The notes beneath the pieces are model-generated. The model was not told the DNA's origin. It saw only the letters and a program-made list of their open reading frames with translations, and did no database searches. Position numbers and translations under genes: made by a program. 64,000 bases of DNA from Rhizobium mesoamericanum STM3625 (GTDB lineage Bacteria > Pseudomonadota > Alphaproteobacteria > Rhizobiales > Rhizobiaceae), in NCBI RefSeq assembly GCF_000312665.1, contig NZ_HF536772.1, positions 2,973,380-3,037,379 of the forward strand, in the 5' to 3' direction. Positions 1 to 8,726 of the stretch are shown one piece after another (within the stretch, counting starts at the first letter, position 1; the number at the start of each line of letters is the position of its first letter).

Positions 1-1143
1 ACGGCGGCCAAAGGCTACCGCACCCTTTGCACCGTGCTCACCAAGCGCATGGCCGAGGACCTCACCGAATACCTGCACGAACAAGGCGTGCGCGTCCGTT
101 ACATGCACTCCGACATCGACACGCTCGAGCGCATCGAGATCATCCGCGATCTCCGGCTTGGCGCCTTCGACGTGCTTGTCGGCATCAACCTTTTGCGCGA
201 AGGCCTCGACATTCCCGAATGCGGCTTCGTCGCCATCCTTGACGCCGACAAGGAAGGCTTCCTGCGCTCCGAGACGTCGCTGATCCAGACGATCGGCCGC
301 GCCGCGCGTAACGTCGACGGCAAGGTCATCCTCTATGCCGATAACATCACCGGCTCGATGCAGCGCGCCATGGACGAGACAGCCCGCCGCCGCGAAAAGC
401 AGATGGCCTATAACCAGGAACACGGCATCACCCCGGAAAGCGTCAAAGCGAAGATCTCCGACATCCTCGACTCCGTCTACGAGCGCGACCACGTCCGCGC
501 CGACATATCAGGCGCCTCGGGCAAAGGCTTCGCCGACGGCGGCAACCTCGTCGGCGGCAATCTGCAGGCGCATCTCAACGCTCTGGAAAAACAGATGCGC
601 GACGCCGCCGCCGACCTCGATTTCGAGAAGGCTGCCCGCCTGCGCGACGAGATCAAGCGCCTCAAGGCTGCCGAACTCGCCGTCATGGACGACCCGATGG
701 CACGCGAGGAAGCGCGTTCGCAGGAAGGCAGCGGCCGCAGGGGCGGCAAGCCAGCCGCAGGGGCGGGATCCCTCTTCGCCAAGCCCGGCCTCGACGAGAT
801 GGGCCCGGGCACCGACACCGCAACGCCGCTCTTCCGCAAACCCGGCCTTGACGAGATGGGCCGCGACATCGCCGATCCCGCCGGCAAGAGCCTGTTCCGC
901 CGCAACACGCTTGATGAAATGACCGTCGGCCGCACCGAAAAACCGGTCACCGGTCGCCTGCCTGACAAGCCGGATGCCGCCAAGGCCACGAAGCGCTTCT
1001 CACCACTCCTGGAAGGCCAACCAGACCGCGACGGGCCTCGCCCGCTGGTGCGCGGCAGGACTGGCGTCGGAAGCTACGAGGATCCAGCCGAGCAGAAACG
1101 CAAGGGACGGACGAAGGGCAAGACCGGGCGGCCGGGGCGGTAA
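1..1143 (+). CDS. uvrB: UvrABC system protein B, C-terminal part (5' truncated by window)
   Basis: This is the damage-recognition helicase-like subunit of nucleotide excision repair, which works with UvrA and UvrC. The frame is open from base 1, so the N-terminal half lies outside the window. The remaining 380 codons contain helicase motifs V and VI ([24 protein letters not shown]) and the C-terminal UVR domain that binds UvrC (about bases 575-690, [20 protein letters not shown]). After the UVR domain there is an extra tail of about 150 residues, rich in Gly, Pro, Lys and Arg, holding three copies of an LF-x2-(K/R)-x2-LDEM motif. The tail is longer than in enterobacterial UvrB. The family call is certain; the function of the tail is unknown. 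Confidence 0.97.
   Translation, partial: TAAKGYRTLCTVLTKRMAEDLTEYLHEQGVRVRYMHSDIDTLERIEIIRDLRLGAFDVLVGINLLREGLDIPECGFVAILDADKEGFLRSETSLIQTIGRAARNVDGKVILYADNITGSMQRAMDETARRREKQMAYNQEHGITPESVKAKISDILDSVYERDHVRADISGASGKGFADGGNLVGGNLQAHLNALEKQMRDAAADLDFEKAARLRDEIKRLKAAELAVMDDPMAREEARSQEGSGRRGGKPAAGAGSLFAKPGLDEMGPGTDTATPLFRKPGLDEMGRDIADPAGKSLFRRNTLDEMTVGRTEKPVTGRLPDKPDAAKATKRFSPLLEGQPDRDGPRPLVRGRTGVGSYEDPAEQKRKGRTKGKTGRPGR
772..921 (+). repeat. Three degenerate coding repeats in the UvrB tail
   Basis: Within the uvrB tail the ten-residue units [10 protein letters not shown] (772-801), [10 protein letters not shown] (829-858) and [10 protein letters not shown] (892-921) recur at spacings of 57 and 63 bases. 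The first two are nearly identical and the third is diverged. They are separated by low-complexity linkers and look like a short linear binding motif in a disordered tail. Confidence 0.85.
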
Positions 1144-1334
1144 ATGCATGTACAGTATGCAATTTCAGATGGACTTCTTTTTGGAGGAATGGGCATTTTT
1201 AGGCTTGACGCGTGGTGACGCGCCTCCTTTCGCCGTCCCCATCGGCCGGCACGCACATGATGAGCCTGGGCTCGTTAAACTTGCATCAATCCCTGCATGG
1301 CATATCTGCCCCGGCAATGCGAAAGGAGACATGC

Positions 1335-1538
1335 ATGGCATTCGTAGCCTTCAAGAACACCCACAACAACGCGATCTATGTCAATCCGGCGCAGGTTCTT
1401 TACGTCTCGGCCTTCGAGGAAGATGTCACCATCATCGCCTATGCCGTCGCCGATGCCGGCGGTAAGCCCGTGGTCTCCCACGTCCGCGGCAGCGCCGATT
1501 TCGTCCAGCACAAGCTCGGCGGCGCAGCGGCTCGCTAG
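1335..1538 (+). CDS. Small conserved-looking protein, 67 aa
   Basis: The product is 67 residues and begins MAFVAFKNTHNN. The start was chosen because AAGGAGA lies a few bases upstream of this ATG; an in-frame ATG further upstream has no such site. The sequence alternates short beta-like stretches (AIYVNPAQVLYVSAF; VTIIAYAV) and ends in a basic Ala-rich tail. The pattern of an N-terminal strand, a VNPxxVxxV segment and a C-terminal 'V-x-G-S-x-D' helix is faintly like FlbD-type small proteins, but I do not assign a function. It sits alone between uvrB and cspA with no clear operon partner. Confidence 0.7.
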   Translation: MAFVAFKNTHNNAIYVNPAQVLYVSAFEEDVTIIAYAVADAGGKPVVSHVRGSADFVQHKLGGAAAR

Positions 1539-1869
1539 GACTACACACACCTTGCAGATATGCCCGAGAAAACGATGGCGGCGCGGTAGTGCCGTTCCGG
1601 CACAGTTTCCGGAAACGGGACAGCAACTGCTGTGCGTGGTTACCAATCGTCAAGTAACTGAATCTTTGGCGATTCCCGCTGCCCAGAATCGCGTGCCACA
1701 ATATTGCCGCTTGCCTTTTGCTTCGAATGCTGTCACCAAATGCAGCTCTCGGGCATTTGCATGCCGGTGACTGGACTGATGTGGTAAAGCCTTCCTGCCG
1801 GAAGGCGGCGTGGGGGGTACCCGCGTGCGTAGACGTTCTTTCCCCGTTCGTGAACTACTCGACTGACCC

Positions 1870-1903
1870 TTCGCGCGTCGATTTTTCAATTGGAACGCGC
1901 GAA
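1870..1903. repeat. Perfect 9-bp inverted repeat overlapping the cspA promoter
   Basis: TTCGCGCGT at 1870-1878 is the exact reverse complement of ACGCGCGAA at 1895-1903, with a 16-base A/T-rich spacer. The right arm overlaps the end of the putative -35 element and the spacer of the candidate cspA promoter, so it could be an operator. It could also form an RNA hairpin if transcription starts further upstream. Confidence 0.55.
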
Positions 1904-1916
1904 AGCTAAAGCCGTT
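1892..1916 (+). promoter_or_regulatory. Putative general-stress sigma (EcfG/RpoE2-type) promoter for cspA
   Basis: GGAAC at 1892-1896 is followed after exactly 18 bases by TT at 1915-1916. This matches the GGAAC-N18/19-TT pattern reported for RpoE2 of Sinorhizobium meliloti. It would give a leader of about 50 bases before the cspA ATG. It is a pattern match only. Confidence 0.45.
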
Positions 1917-1971
1917 CATTTCCTCTCGGGGGGATGGATACCAGACAGACTAAGGGAAAAGGACTATCCCA

Positions 1972-2184
1972 ATGGCCACCAAGGGCACCGTAAAATTCTT
2001 CAACCAGGACAAGGGTTTTGGTTTCATCACACCGGAAGGCGGCGCGAAGGACGTTTTCGTCCACATCTCCGCGCTGCAGGCTTCGGGCATCCAGTCGCTG
2101 CGTGAAGGCCAGCAGGTCACCTTCGACACCGAGCCGGATCGCATGGGCAAGGGCCCGAAGGCCGTCAACATCTCGGCCAACTAA
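1972..2184 (+). CDS. cspA: Cold shock protein, CspA family
   Basis: This is a 70-residue single cold-shock (OB-fold) domain that binds single-stranded nucleic acids and acts as an RNA chaperone. Both RNA-binding motifs are present: [10 protein letters not shown] (RNP1-like) and DVFVHISAL (RNP2-like). The length is normal. It is monocistronic: a stress-type promoter lies about 55 bases upstream and a strong terminator follows at 2213. Because rhizobia carry many csp paralogues, the symbol denotes the family rather than a specific orthologue. Confidence 0.95.
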   Translation: MATKGTVKFFNQDKGFGFITPEGGAKDVFVHISALQASGIQSLREGQQVTFDTEPDRMGKGPKAVNISAN

Positions 2185-2212
2185 TTCAATTTCCGCCTCG
2201 GCGGGAATGGAC

Positions 2213-2243
2213 CGGCGCTCCGCAAGGGGCGCCGCTTTTGTTT
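2213..2243 (+). terminator. Rho-independent terminator after cspA
   Basis: The stem CGGCGCTCC/GGGGCGCCG (one G-T pair) with loop GCAAG is followed by CTTTTGTTT. It lies 28 bases after the cspA stop codon. No other gene is seen between it and the dusA stop at 2518. Confidence 0.8.
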
Positions 2244-2517
2244 GCGGGCATGGTTGCTGGATCGACCGACAACCGACGTGCTCAAACTGCCGGGCCACGA
2301 CGCTTGGGGATGCCATGGCCGGGTTTAGCGCCTATTCCGGCCCGTTCTAGTTCCCGGGACATGGCGCCGTAGACGCAAACATCCCTGCTCCCGGCAACCG
2401 TGCACCACTGCTCCCGACGATCCGGGCCTCTCGATATTCGAGGGAGGACCGTCCGGCAGTCAGAACAAGGCTTGCCGCCAGCTACTGCCGGTCACCGTCG
2501 CATCGTGCGGCACAAAG

Positions 2518-3564
2518 CTATGCGCCGACCGCGTCTCGTGCGCCTTCGAAATCCACCGACGCAAAGGCTGCTGCGATCACCTCAGGCCCCGCCCCTGCCT
2601 TGACCGCATCGGTCGACAGGATCTGGCGGTAGCGCCGAGCGCCGGGCAGCCCGGTAAACAGTCCGACCATATGCCGAGCCACCTGCTGCAGCCGCCCGCC
2701 GTTGGCGATATGGCGCTCGGCGTAGGCCATCATCCGGTCGCGGATCGTGCCCCAGTCGGTCATTTCCGCCGCCGCGCCGTAGAAGCGATGATCGACATCG
2801 GCGAGAACGGCTGCGTTCTGGTAAGCCGCGCGCCCGAGCATGATGCCGTCGACGTGGTCCAGATGATCAGCCGCCTCGGCGAGCGTCTGGATGCCGCCGT
2901 TGATACCGACAAAGACGTCGGGCCGCGCTTGCTTCGTGCGGTAGACGATCTCGTAATCCAGCGGCGGGATCTCGCGGTTCTCCTTTGGCGACAGGCCCTT
3001 CAGCCAGGCCTTGCGCGCATGGATCCAGATGGCATCGGCGCCGGCATCGAGCACCCTGTCCAGAAGGGCTGGCAGTGCCGCCTCCGGATCCTGCTCGTCG
3101 ACACCGATCCGGCACTTCACCGTCACGGGCACGTCCGCCACCGCCTTCATCGCCGCCACGCAGGCCGCCACGATGTCGGGCGTCAGCATCAGGCAGGCCC
3201 CAAACGTGCCCGATTGCACCCGGTCGGAGGGGCAGCCAACATTGAGGTTGATCTCGTCATAGCCGTAGGGTGCGGCGATCCTGACCGCCTCGGCAAGCTT
3301 CGCCGGATCCGATCCGCCAAGCTGCAGCGCCACCGGATGCTCCGTCGCATCGAAGGACAGCAACCGCTCGCGCGGCCCATGGATGATCGCATCGGCCACG
3401 ACCATTTCCGTGTAGAGCAGTGCATTGCGGCTGATCTGCCGGTGGAAATAGCGGCAATGCCGATCGGTCCAATCGATCATTGGCGCAACGGCCAAGACCG
3501 GAGACCCAGAAGAGCGGGCTTTATCATAGAAATTCAATTGCTTAGCCTCGGCGATCTTTGTCAT
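2518..3564 (-). CDS. dusA: tRNA-dihydrouridine(20/20a) synthase DusA
   Basis: This flavin enzyme reduces uridines 20/20a in the tRNA D-loop. The 348-residue protein has an FMN-binding TIM barrel: the N-terminal VAPMIDWTDRHCRYF, the catalytic loop YDEINLNVGCPSDRVQ with the conserved Cys proton donor, VTVKCRIGVD, the phosphate-binding GINGGI, and GIMLGRAAYQN. The HARKAWLKGLSPKENREIPPL segment with conserved KGLSPKENR is typical of the DusA subgroup. It runs convergently to cspA and appears monocistronic. Confidence 0.95.
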   Translation of the reverse strand: MTKIAEAKQLNFYDKARSSGSPVLAVAPMIDWTDRHCRYFHRQISRNALLYTEMVVADAIIHGPRERLLSFDATEHPVALQLGGSDPAKLAEAVRIAAPYGYDEINLNVGCPSDRVQSGTFGACLMLTPDIVAACVAAMKAVADVPVTVKCRIGVDEQDPEAALPALLDRVLDAGADAIWIHARKAWLKGLSPKENREIPPLDYEIVYRTKQARPDVFVGINGGIQTLAEAADHLDHVDGIMLGRAAYQNAAVLADVDHRFYGAAAEMTDWGTIRDRMMAYAERHIANGGRLQQVARHMVGLFTGLPGARRYRQILSTDAVKAGAGPEVIAAAFASVDFEGARDAVGA

Positions 3565-4049
3565 GCTTTGTCGGACTTTTTTCAGCCCGTTGCACCGTTT
3601 TCACCTTTGGGTGCGACATTGTCGTACCAACAGGGGATAATGTTGTACCCTGGGTACCATCAGCGCGCGCAGGCGGCAGGACGGAAGCAGCGGATATACC
3701 GCTCAAATCATTAGAAAGAAAGCCGGAGCGAAAATTTGGCGTAAGGCGAAGACATTCGACACGGAAACGCGAAGGTTTGGATCAGGTATCGTCAATCTGA
3801 GCTTGACCAGGCCGGCGCTATCGAGCGTGCTTTCACAAAGTCCTCTGCGTTGGCAAAACGCCACCAGACCTAAGCCACTCTTTCCAGCGTCCGGCCTCCT
3901 TCCTTACTCGCGATGAGCCAATCAAGGGGAGCGTTTCGCGGCCGCGAGATGGGCTTTCCCGCAGCACCCTTCCGAAAGTCGCCGCGACATCATACCAGGA
4001 ACGCTCCTCCACCGGTAAGCCATCGGTTTCTCAAGGCCAATCCAGCTCG
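3565..4049. other. Intergenic region with no recognised gene
   Basis: These 485 bases lie between the dusA start and the cyclase stop. Short open frames exist but none has a ribosome site or family-like sequence. A palindromic GTACC-rich patch at about 3624-3660 could be part of the dusA promoter. I see no tRNA or mobile remnant. Confidence 0.5.
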
Positions 4050-5807
4050 TCAATTCAGGCCGGCACGGCCAAGTCCCTCGATCAGACGCGCTCGATCCTC
4101 GGCAAGCACGAAAGACGATGTCGCGCCGACCGCGTCTCGCGAGATGTCAGGGACTAGCGACTTGAGCCGCCCGAGCAAGTCCGTGGCAGCCTCCTTGTTG
4201 TCCAGAAGGCCGGCACAGGCCGCGCCGATGATCAGCGGTACCGCGTGGCCGGACCGCAAGCGATGCGCCTCCCGTGCATAACTCAATCCAAGCTCGTAAT
4301 TCGCGCCCTGGAAATAAGCCATGGCGTAGTAGAACTGAAAGTCGCCGAGAAAAGCTTCGCGCGGGCTCAGTCTGAGAGCGTGGTCGATGCAAGGAATGGC
4401 CTCCGTCCCGCGGCCCCCATTGGCATGCGCAAGGCCCAACTGACCATGTGCAAAAGCGGAGTTAGGGTTGATCGCAACGGCCTGGCTGACCGCTGCCATC
4501 GCTAGGACATTATCACGCGTCGCAAAGGCTATCATCGCCTGCGCAAGGTAAACCCATGGTTCCTTATCATCCGCGGCGATAGCCTGTTGAACGACATCCC
4601 TGGCTAGGGCCAGAGCATATCCCATGTCCTCCCACCCCTGGAACGCGCGCCACATCGTAATCCAACCTTTCATGGCGAGCGCCTGGGCATAATCAGGAGC
4701 CAGTCCGATTGCCCGCTCGAGCAGGGGGAGCATTTTTCGGCTGCTGTCCTCAGACAACTGCGAACAGAGGAACACCGCCCGCACGACACATTCCCAGGCA
4801 TCAAGGCCATGATTCGGCTTGGGGCTTTCGCGGGCATGCTCTGCCGCCAGCAGTTCCGGCCCGATGCGGCCGACGACGCTTGCGGTGATTTCGTCCTGAA
4901 TGACGAAGATGTCGCCAATGTCGCCGTCGTACCTCTCGGCCCAGAGATGAGCTTCGGAGGCCGCATCGATAAGCTGCGCGGTCACCCTCACGCGGCTGCC
5001 GGACTTGCGGACACTCCCCTCGAGGACATAGCGGATCCCGAGTTCGCGCCCGATCGCGCGCACATCCATGGGCTTTGCCTTGTAGGTGAACATTGTGTTG
5101 CGGGCGATCACGAAGAAGCCCTTGAGCTTGGATAGCGCGGTGGTGATGTCCTCGGTGAGCCCATCGCTGAAGAAGTCCTGCTCCGGGTCGGCGCTCATGG
5201 CGTTGAACGGCAGGACGGCGATGGATGGTCGGTCTGGAAGTGTGGGCCTGGGCGATGACGTGTGTGCGGTCGTCCCTTCCAGGAGAGGTCGGTAGAGACG
5301 CACCGGCCGCTCCATGTTCTTGAGCGCGCGTTCGCCGAGATACTCGTAGTCGCAGTCAAGCTTGCCCTGAAGATGATCGTACGCGGTGCCGGAAATGCAA
5401 ATGCCGCCTGGATCTGCCAGGGTCTGGAGACGGGCCGCGATGTTGACGCCATCGCCGTAGAGATCCCCGTCAGCTTCGTGGATCACATCACCGAGATTGA
5501 CGCCGATCCGGAAGATGATGCGTCGCTCCGTTGGAATATCTGCCTGATTCTCGGCAACGCCCTTCTGGATGACGACGGCGCACGCTACGGCATCGACGAC
5601 CGAGCCGAACTCCACGAGCGCACCGTCGCCCATCAGCTTGACAATACGGCCCTGATGCTCGGCCAGCAGCGGGTCGATCACCTCCCGGCGCAGAACCTTC
5701 AAGGCCGACAGTGTCCCAGCCTCGTCATGCTCGACGAGGTGGGAATAGCCGACTACGTCAGCGGCCAGGATCGCGGCCAGCCGCCGCTCCGCTCTTGCAG
5801 TTGCCAT
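4050..5807 (-). CDS. Class III adenylate/guanylate cyclase with TolB-like and TPR regions
   Basis: The 585-residue protein is a probable cAMP-forming signalling enzyme. The N-terminal catalytic domain (about residues 5-175) has the metal-binding LAADVVGYS, KLMGDGALVEF, and the GVNLGDVI...GDGVNIAARL region with the transition-state Asn/Arg. A TolB-N-like domain follows (PSIAVLPFNAMS to HLWAERYDG, about 200-320), then TPR-like helices to the C-terminus (PNSAFAHGQLGLAHANGG). It lacks transmembrane segments. The start at 5807 was chosen because MATARAERR is the normal family N-terminus and GGGAGAGA precedes it; the frame stays open 98 codons further upstream but that part is unlike the family. 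Rhizobia typically carry many such cyclases. Confidence 0.9.
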   Translation of the reverse strand: MATARAERRLAAILAADVVGYSHLVEHDEAGTLSALKVLRREVIDPLLAEHQGRIVKLMGDGALVEFGSVVDAVACAVVIQKGVAENQADIPTERRIIFRIGVNLGDVIHEADGDLYGDGVNIAARLQTLADPGGICISGTAYDHLQGKLDCDYEYLGERALKNMERPVRLYRPLLEGTTAHTSSPRPTLPDRPSIAVLPFNAMSADPEQDFFSDGLTEDITTALSKLKGFFVIARNTMFTYKAKPMDVRAIGRELGIRYVLEGSVRKSGSRVRVTAQLIDAASEAHLWAERYDGDIGDIFVIQDEITASVVGRIGPELLAAEHARESPKPNHGLDAWECVVRAVFLCSQLSEDSSRKMLPLLERAIGLAPDYAQALAMKGWITMWRAFQGWEDMGYALALARDVVQQAIAADDKEPWVYLAQAMIAFATRDNVLAMAAVSQAVAINPNSAFAHGQLGLAHANGGRGTEAIPCIDHALRLSPREAFLGDFQFYYAMAYFQGANYELGLSYAREAHRLRSGHAVPLIIGAACAGLLDNKEAATDLLGRLKSLVPDISRDAVGATSSFVLAEDRARLIEGLGRAGLN

Positions 5808-6255
5808 GGCTATCTCTCCCTCGGGAGATCCGCCGGATGAAGCCCAGGCGATTGACGCGACATGCACCATCCGGCTGCCCGAGACCGCGACCGTGCCGGT
5901 TGATGATAGCACCGAGACGGTCACGTGGCGACGTTTCACCAGAGTGCCGCCCTCAACAGCAACAGGATGCGCGAAGCGGTCACTGTAGTGGTCTGTCGCG
6001 GTCCAATCGAAGGACGGCGTCACGAAGGAAGGTCCGTTTTCGAACCACGGGCGCACTGAACTTGTCGAAGTGGTTTCTTCCGTCGTTGGCGGTGGGAACA
6101 ATTGCTCCGTCAGCCACGTGTCCCAAGCTCAGGATGGTCCGGGCCGGAAATGTTTGGATGCAAGGCAACGATGACGATCGCTCTGCTGAACGACGCTTTC
6201 CCCGGCCCTTGCTTTCCGTTTAAGATGTCAGGACCACGAACAGCAAGAGCCTGCA
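5808..6255. other. Divergent intergenic region between cyclase and FAH genes
   Basis: These 448 bases carry the promoters of both flanking genes. Several frames are open by chance because of base composition, but none resembles a known protein. A degenerate REP-like inverted pair is present at 6056-6132. Confidence 0.5.
6056..6132. repeat. REP-like inverted pair (degenerate)
   Basis: CTGAACTTG at 6056-6064, within CACTGAACTTGTCGAAGTGG, is matched by the inverted arm CAAGCTCAG at 6124-6132 (8 of 9 bases complementary). The words CTGAGCTTG and TTGTCGAAG are the core of extragenic palindromes common in alphaproteobacteria. Only one copy is visible in this window. Confidence 0.4.
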
Positions 6256-6951
6256 ATGTCCTTTCCCGCGACTGTCATCCCGCTTCCACAACCCGTCCTG
6301 CTTCCCGTCGAGGGCACCGGGGAGGTATTCCCCGTGCGCCGCGTCTACTGCGTCGGGCGAAACTATGCCGACCACGCGATCGAGATGGGACATGATCCAA
6401 GCCGCGAGCCGCCCTTCTTTTTCCAGAAGAACGCCGATAACCTGATGCCTGAAGGCCAGGATTTCCCCTACCCGACGCTATCACGCGATGTGCATTTCGA
6501 GGTCGAGTGCGTGCTGGCGCTGAAGGCCGGCGGCCAGGATATCGCCGCCGACAAGGCGCTCGACTGCGTCTACGGCTACGCGGTCGGCATCGACTTCACA
6601 CGCCGCGATCTGCAGGCGGACGCTAAAAAGCTCGGCCGCCCCTGGGAAGTCGCCAAGGCTTTCGAACATTCGGCACCGGTGTCACGGATCGTTCCGGCAG
6701 CCAAGATCGGTCACCCGTCGTCAGGCAGGATCTGGCTGGAGCTGAACGGCAAGCGCGTCCAGGACGGCGACCTCAACCAGATGATATGGAAAGTGCCGGA
6801 GATCATTGCCGAACTGTCTAAACTCTTCGTCTTGGCGCCGGGCGACGTCATCATGACCGGCACACCGGCCGGCGTCGGTGCCGTGAAGAAAGGCGACCAC
6901 GTCGATTGCGGCATCGATGGTATCGCCACCCTGTCGATCAACGTGGCCTGA
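6256..6951 (+). CDS. Fumarylacetoacetate hydrolase family protein
   Basis: The 231-residue protein consists of one FAH domain (about residues 28-230). Such enzymes cleave C-C bonds of acylpyruvates (fumarylpyruvate/acylpyruvate hydrolases) or decarboxylate related ketoacids. Metal-ligand acidic residues lie in DVHFEVECVLAL, and the loops GRNYADHAIEMG, DFTRRDLQADAKKLGRPWE and the C-terminal MTGTPAGVGAVKKGD are typical. The substrate cannot be read from sequence; the short form most resembles fumarylpyruvate hydrolase. It is followed after 12 bases by the gamma-carbonic-anhydrase-like gene, suggesting one transcript. Confidence 0.92.
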   Translation: MSFPATVIPLPQPVLLPVEGTGEVFPVRRVYCVGRNYADHAIEMGHDPSREPPFFFQKNADNLMPEGQDFPYPTLSRDVHFEVECVLALKAGGQDIAADKALDCVYGYAVGIDFTRRDLQADAKKLGRPWEVAKAFEHSAPVSRIVPAAKIGHPSSGRIWLELNGKRVQDGDLNQMIWKVPEIIAELSKLFVLAPGDVIMTGTPAGVGAVKKGDHVDCGIDGIATLSINVA

Positions 6952-6963
6952 GGAGGAGACGTC

Positions 6964-7491
6964 ATGCCTCTCTATGCGCTTGGCGAATTGACCCCGGACC
7001 TGCCGCCGTCGGGCACATATTGGATCGCACCTGACGCCCACGTCATTGGTCAGGTTTCACTTGGCGTCGACGTCGGCATCTGGTTCGGCTCGGTTCTGCG
7101 CGGCGACAATGAACCGATCACGGTTGGTGCCGCAACGAATATCCAGGAAGGCGCAATGCTGCACACCGATCCGGGGTTTCCCGTGACGATCGGTGAAGGC
7201 TGCACCATCGGCCATCATGCCATCGTGCATGGCTGCACGATCGGAGACAATTCCCTGATCGGCATGGGCGCAACGGTACTGAACGGCGCCAGGATCGGCC
7301 GCAACTGCCTAGTCGGCGCCAATGCCTTAATCACCGAGGGCAAGGAGTTTCCCGATAACTCCCTAATCGTCGGCTCGCCCGCGCGGGTTATCCGCACACT
7401 GGACGCGGCGGCGATCACCGGGCTGCGCCGCTCCGCCGAGAAGTATGTTGGCAATTGGAAACGCTACGCGCGGGACCTGCGTCCCTTCTGA
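6964..7491 (+). CDS. Gamma-carbonic anhydrase-like hexapeptide-repeat protein
   Basis: The 175-residue protein has a left-handed beta-helix of hexapeptide repeats (residues 20-130), with His residues placed as zinc ligands in MLHTDPG and GHHAIVHGCTIG, followed by a C-terminal amphipathic helix (SAEKYVGNWKRYARDL). This is the YrdA/PaaY/CaiE type. Carbonic anhydrase activity is possible but many members have other or unknown roles. GAGGAGGAGA precedes the start. It is the second gene of a pair with the FAH hydrolase and converges on zur with 24 bases between stops. Confidence 0.9.
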   Translation: MPLYALGELTPDLPPSGTYWIAPDAHVIGQVSLGVDVGIWFGSVLRGDNEPITVGAATNIQEGAMLHTDPGFPVTIGEGCTIGHHAIVHGCTIGDNSLIGMGATVLNGARIGRNCLVGANALITEGKEFPDNSLIVGSPARVIRTLDAAAITGLRRSAEKYVGNWKRYARDLRPF

Positions 7492-7515
7492 TCATCCGAA
7501 TAGCAGACCGAGGCT

Positions 7516-7914
7516 CTAAGCGGCGCACGCCTCACACAGGCCGCGGATTTCGATCGTGGTCTTCTCTGCCTTGAACTTCTTGCCGCGCGTCCAATTCATG
7601 AGGCGGTGATCGACCTCGTGGTCGTGAAACTCCAAGACATGTCCGCAGCTCTCGCAGATCGCAAACGCAACAATGCCGTGGCTGTGGCAGTTTTGCTCCG
7701 GATGCGCGCAGGCGACGAACGCGTTGATGCTTTCGAGCCGGTGCACAACACCGTATTCGAGCAGCTTCTCCAGCGCCCGGTAGACCTGCAGCGGCGCGCG
7801 AAAGCCGTGATCACGCAGCTTGTCGAGAATCGTGTAGGCGCTCAGCGGTCCATCAGCCCTTTCGAGCACCTCAAAGACGAGAGCCTGGTTCTTGGTCAAA
7901 GCAGGTGCATTCAT
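7516..7914 (-). CDS. zur: Zinc uptake regulator Zur (Fur family)
   Basis: This 132-residue repressor senses zinc and shuts off zinc uptake genes. It has an N-terminal winged helix (ALTKNQALVFEVL to VYRALEKLLEYGVVHRLES) and a C-terminal metal-binding domain with HPEQNCHSH, CESCGHVLEFHDHEVD and a terminal CEAC. The two Cys pairs form the structural zinc site. The start at 7914 overlaps the znuB stop (ATGA), indicating translational coupling, so zur is the last gene of znuC-znuB-zur. The candidate operators in the znuA/znuC gap imply autoregulation. Confidence 0.93.
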   Translation of the reverse strand: MNAPALTKNQALVFEVLERADGPLSAYTILDKLRDHGFRAPLQVYRALEKLLEYGVVHRLESINAFVACAHPEQNCHSHGIVAFAICESCGHVLEFHDHEVDHRLMNWTRGKKFKAEKTTIEIRGLCEACAA

Positions 7915-8726
7915 GAACGATGTCCTTCCAGGGCCTGCCCCCGCCAGCGCTTTGGTAGCAGGCTGAGAACAAATAGGATCAGGGCTGCCACGACGATCGA
8001 CGGGCCGGAGGGCGTGTCGTAGGTCAGCGAGCCGAACAGCCCGCCGACCACGGCGACCGCACCGATCAGCGAGGCGAAGATGGCCATCACTTCGGGCGTC
8101 GAAGCGAAGCGGCGTGCGGCCGCCGCTGGTATGATCAGCAGCGATGTGATCAGCATGATACCGACGATCTTCATGGCAATTGCGATGACGACCGCCATCA
8201 GCAGCATGAAGAAGAGTCGCGCCCGCTCCGGCTGCAGCCCCTCGGCCTCTGCAAGCTCGGGGTTGACGGTGGAGGCGAGAAGCGGCCGCCAGAGCCAAAC
8301 GATTGCGGCCAGCACAAGAATGCCGCCGCCCCAGATCATGACGATATCAATCTTCGAGACCGCGAGGATGTCGCCGAACAAAAAAGCGATGAGGTCGATG
8401 CGCACCCAGCTCATGAAGGCGACCATGACGAGGCCAATCGCCAATGTCGCATGCGAGAGGATACCGAGCAGCGCATCCGCGGACAGGGCTTGGCGTTTCT
8501 GCAATAACAGCAGGAGGATCGACACCGTCGCAGCAACGAGGAACACAGCAAGCGTTAGGTTGAACTGGAGCAGCAGCGACAGCGCGACGCCGAGCAGTGC
8601 TGAATGGGCGATGGTGTCGCCGAAATAGGCCATGCGCCGCCAGATGATGAAGCAGCCGAGTGGGCCTGTCGTCAGCGCCAGCCCGACGCCGGCAAGGATG
8701 GCGCGCACGAAGAAATCGTCAAACAT
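7911..8726 (-). CDS. znuB: Zinc ABC transporter permease ZnuB
   Basis: This is the membrane subunit of the high-affinity zinc importer. It has 271 residues and about eight transmembrane helices, in the family 9 (ZnuB/MntB/TroC) fold, with MAYFGDTIAHSALLGVAL and GILSHATLAIGLV near the coupling region and IVGIMLITSLLIIPAAAAR typical of the family. The start MFDDFFVRAIL is internal to a longer open frame and was chosen for family length. It overlaps the znuC end by 8 bases and the zur start by 4. Confidence 0.94.
   Translation of the reverse strand: MFDDFFVRAILAGVGLALTTGPLGCFIIWRRMAYFGDTIAHSALLGVALSLLLQFNLTLAVFLVAATVSILLLLLQKRQALSADALLGILSHATLAIGLVMVAFMSWVRIDLIAFLFGDILAVSKIDIVMIWGGGILVLAAIVWLWRPLLASTVNPELAEAEGLQPERARLFFMLLMAVVIAIAMKIVGIMLITSLLIIPAAAARRFASTPEVMAIFASLIGAVAVVGGLFGSLTYDTPSGPSIVVAALILFVLSLLPKRWRGQALEGHRS

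Larger units (their letters stand above)
1539..1971. other. Intergenic region upstream of cspA
   Basis: These 433 bases hold no convincing gene. There is a 7-bp hairpin, GCCTTCC/GGAAGGC, at 1789-1806 without a T-run. A stress-type promoter and an inverted repeat occur close to cspA and are listed separately. Confidence 0.6.

Noticed and set aside
2671..3714. Long plus-strand frame opposite dusA
   Set aside because: It is a shadow of the high-GC dusA gene on the other strand; its composition (His/Arg/Asp-rich) is typical of antisense frames.
5808..6101. N-terminal extension of the cyclase frame by 98 codons
   Set aside because: The sequence is not like cyclase N-termini, several other frames are open in the same stretch, and a good ribosome site precedes the internal ATG at 5807.
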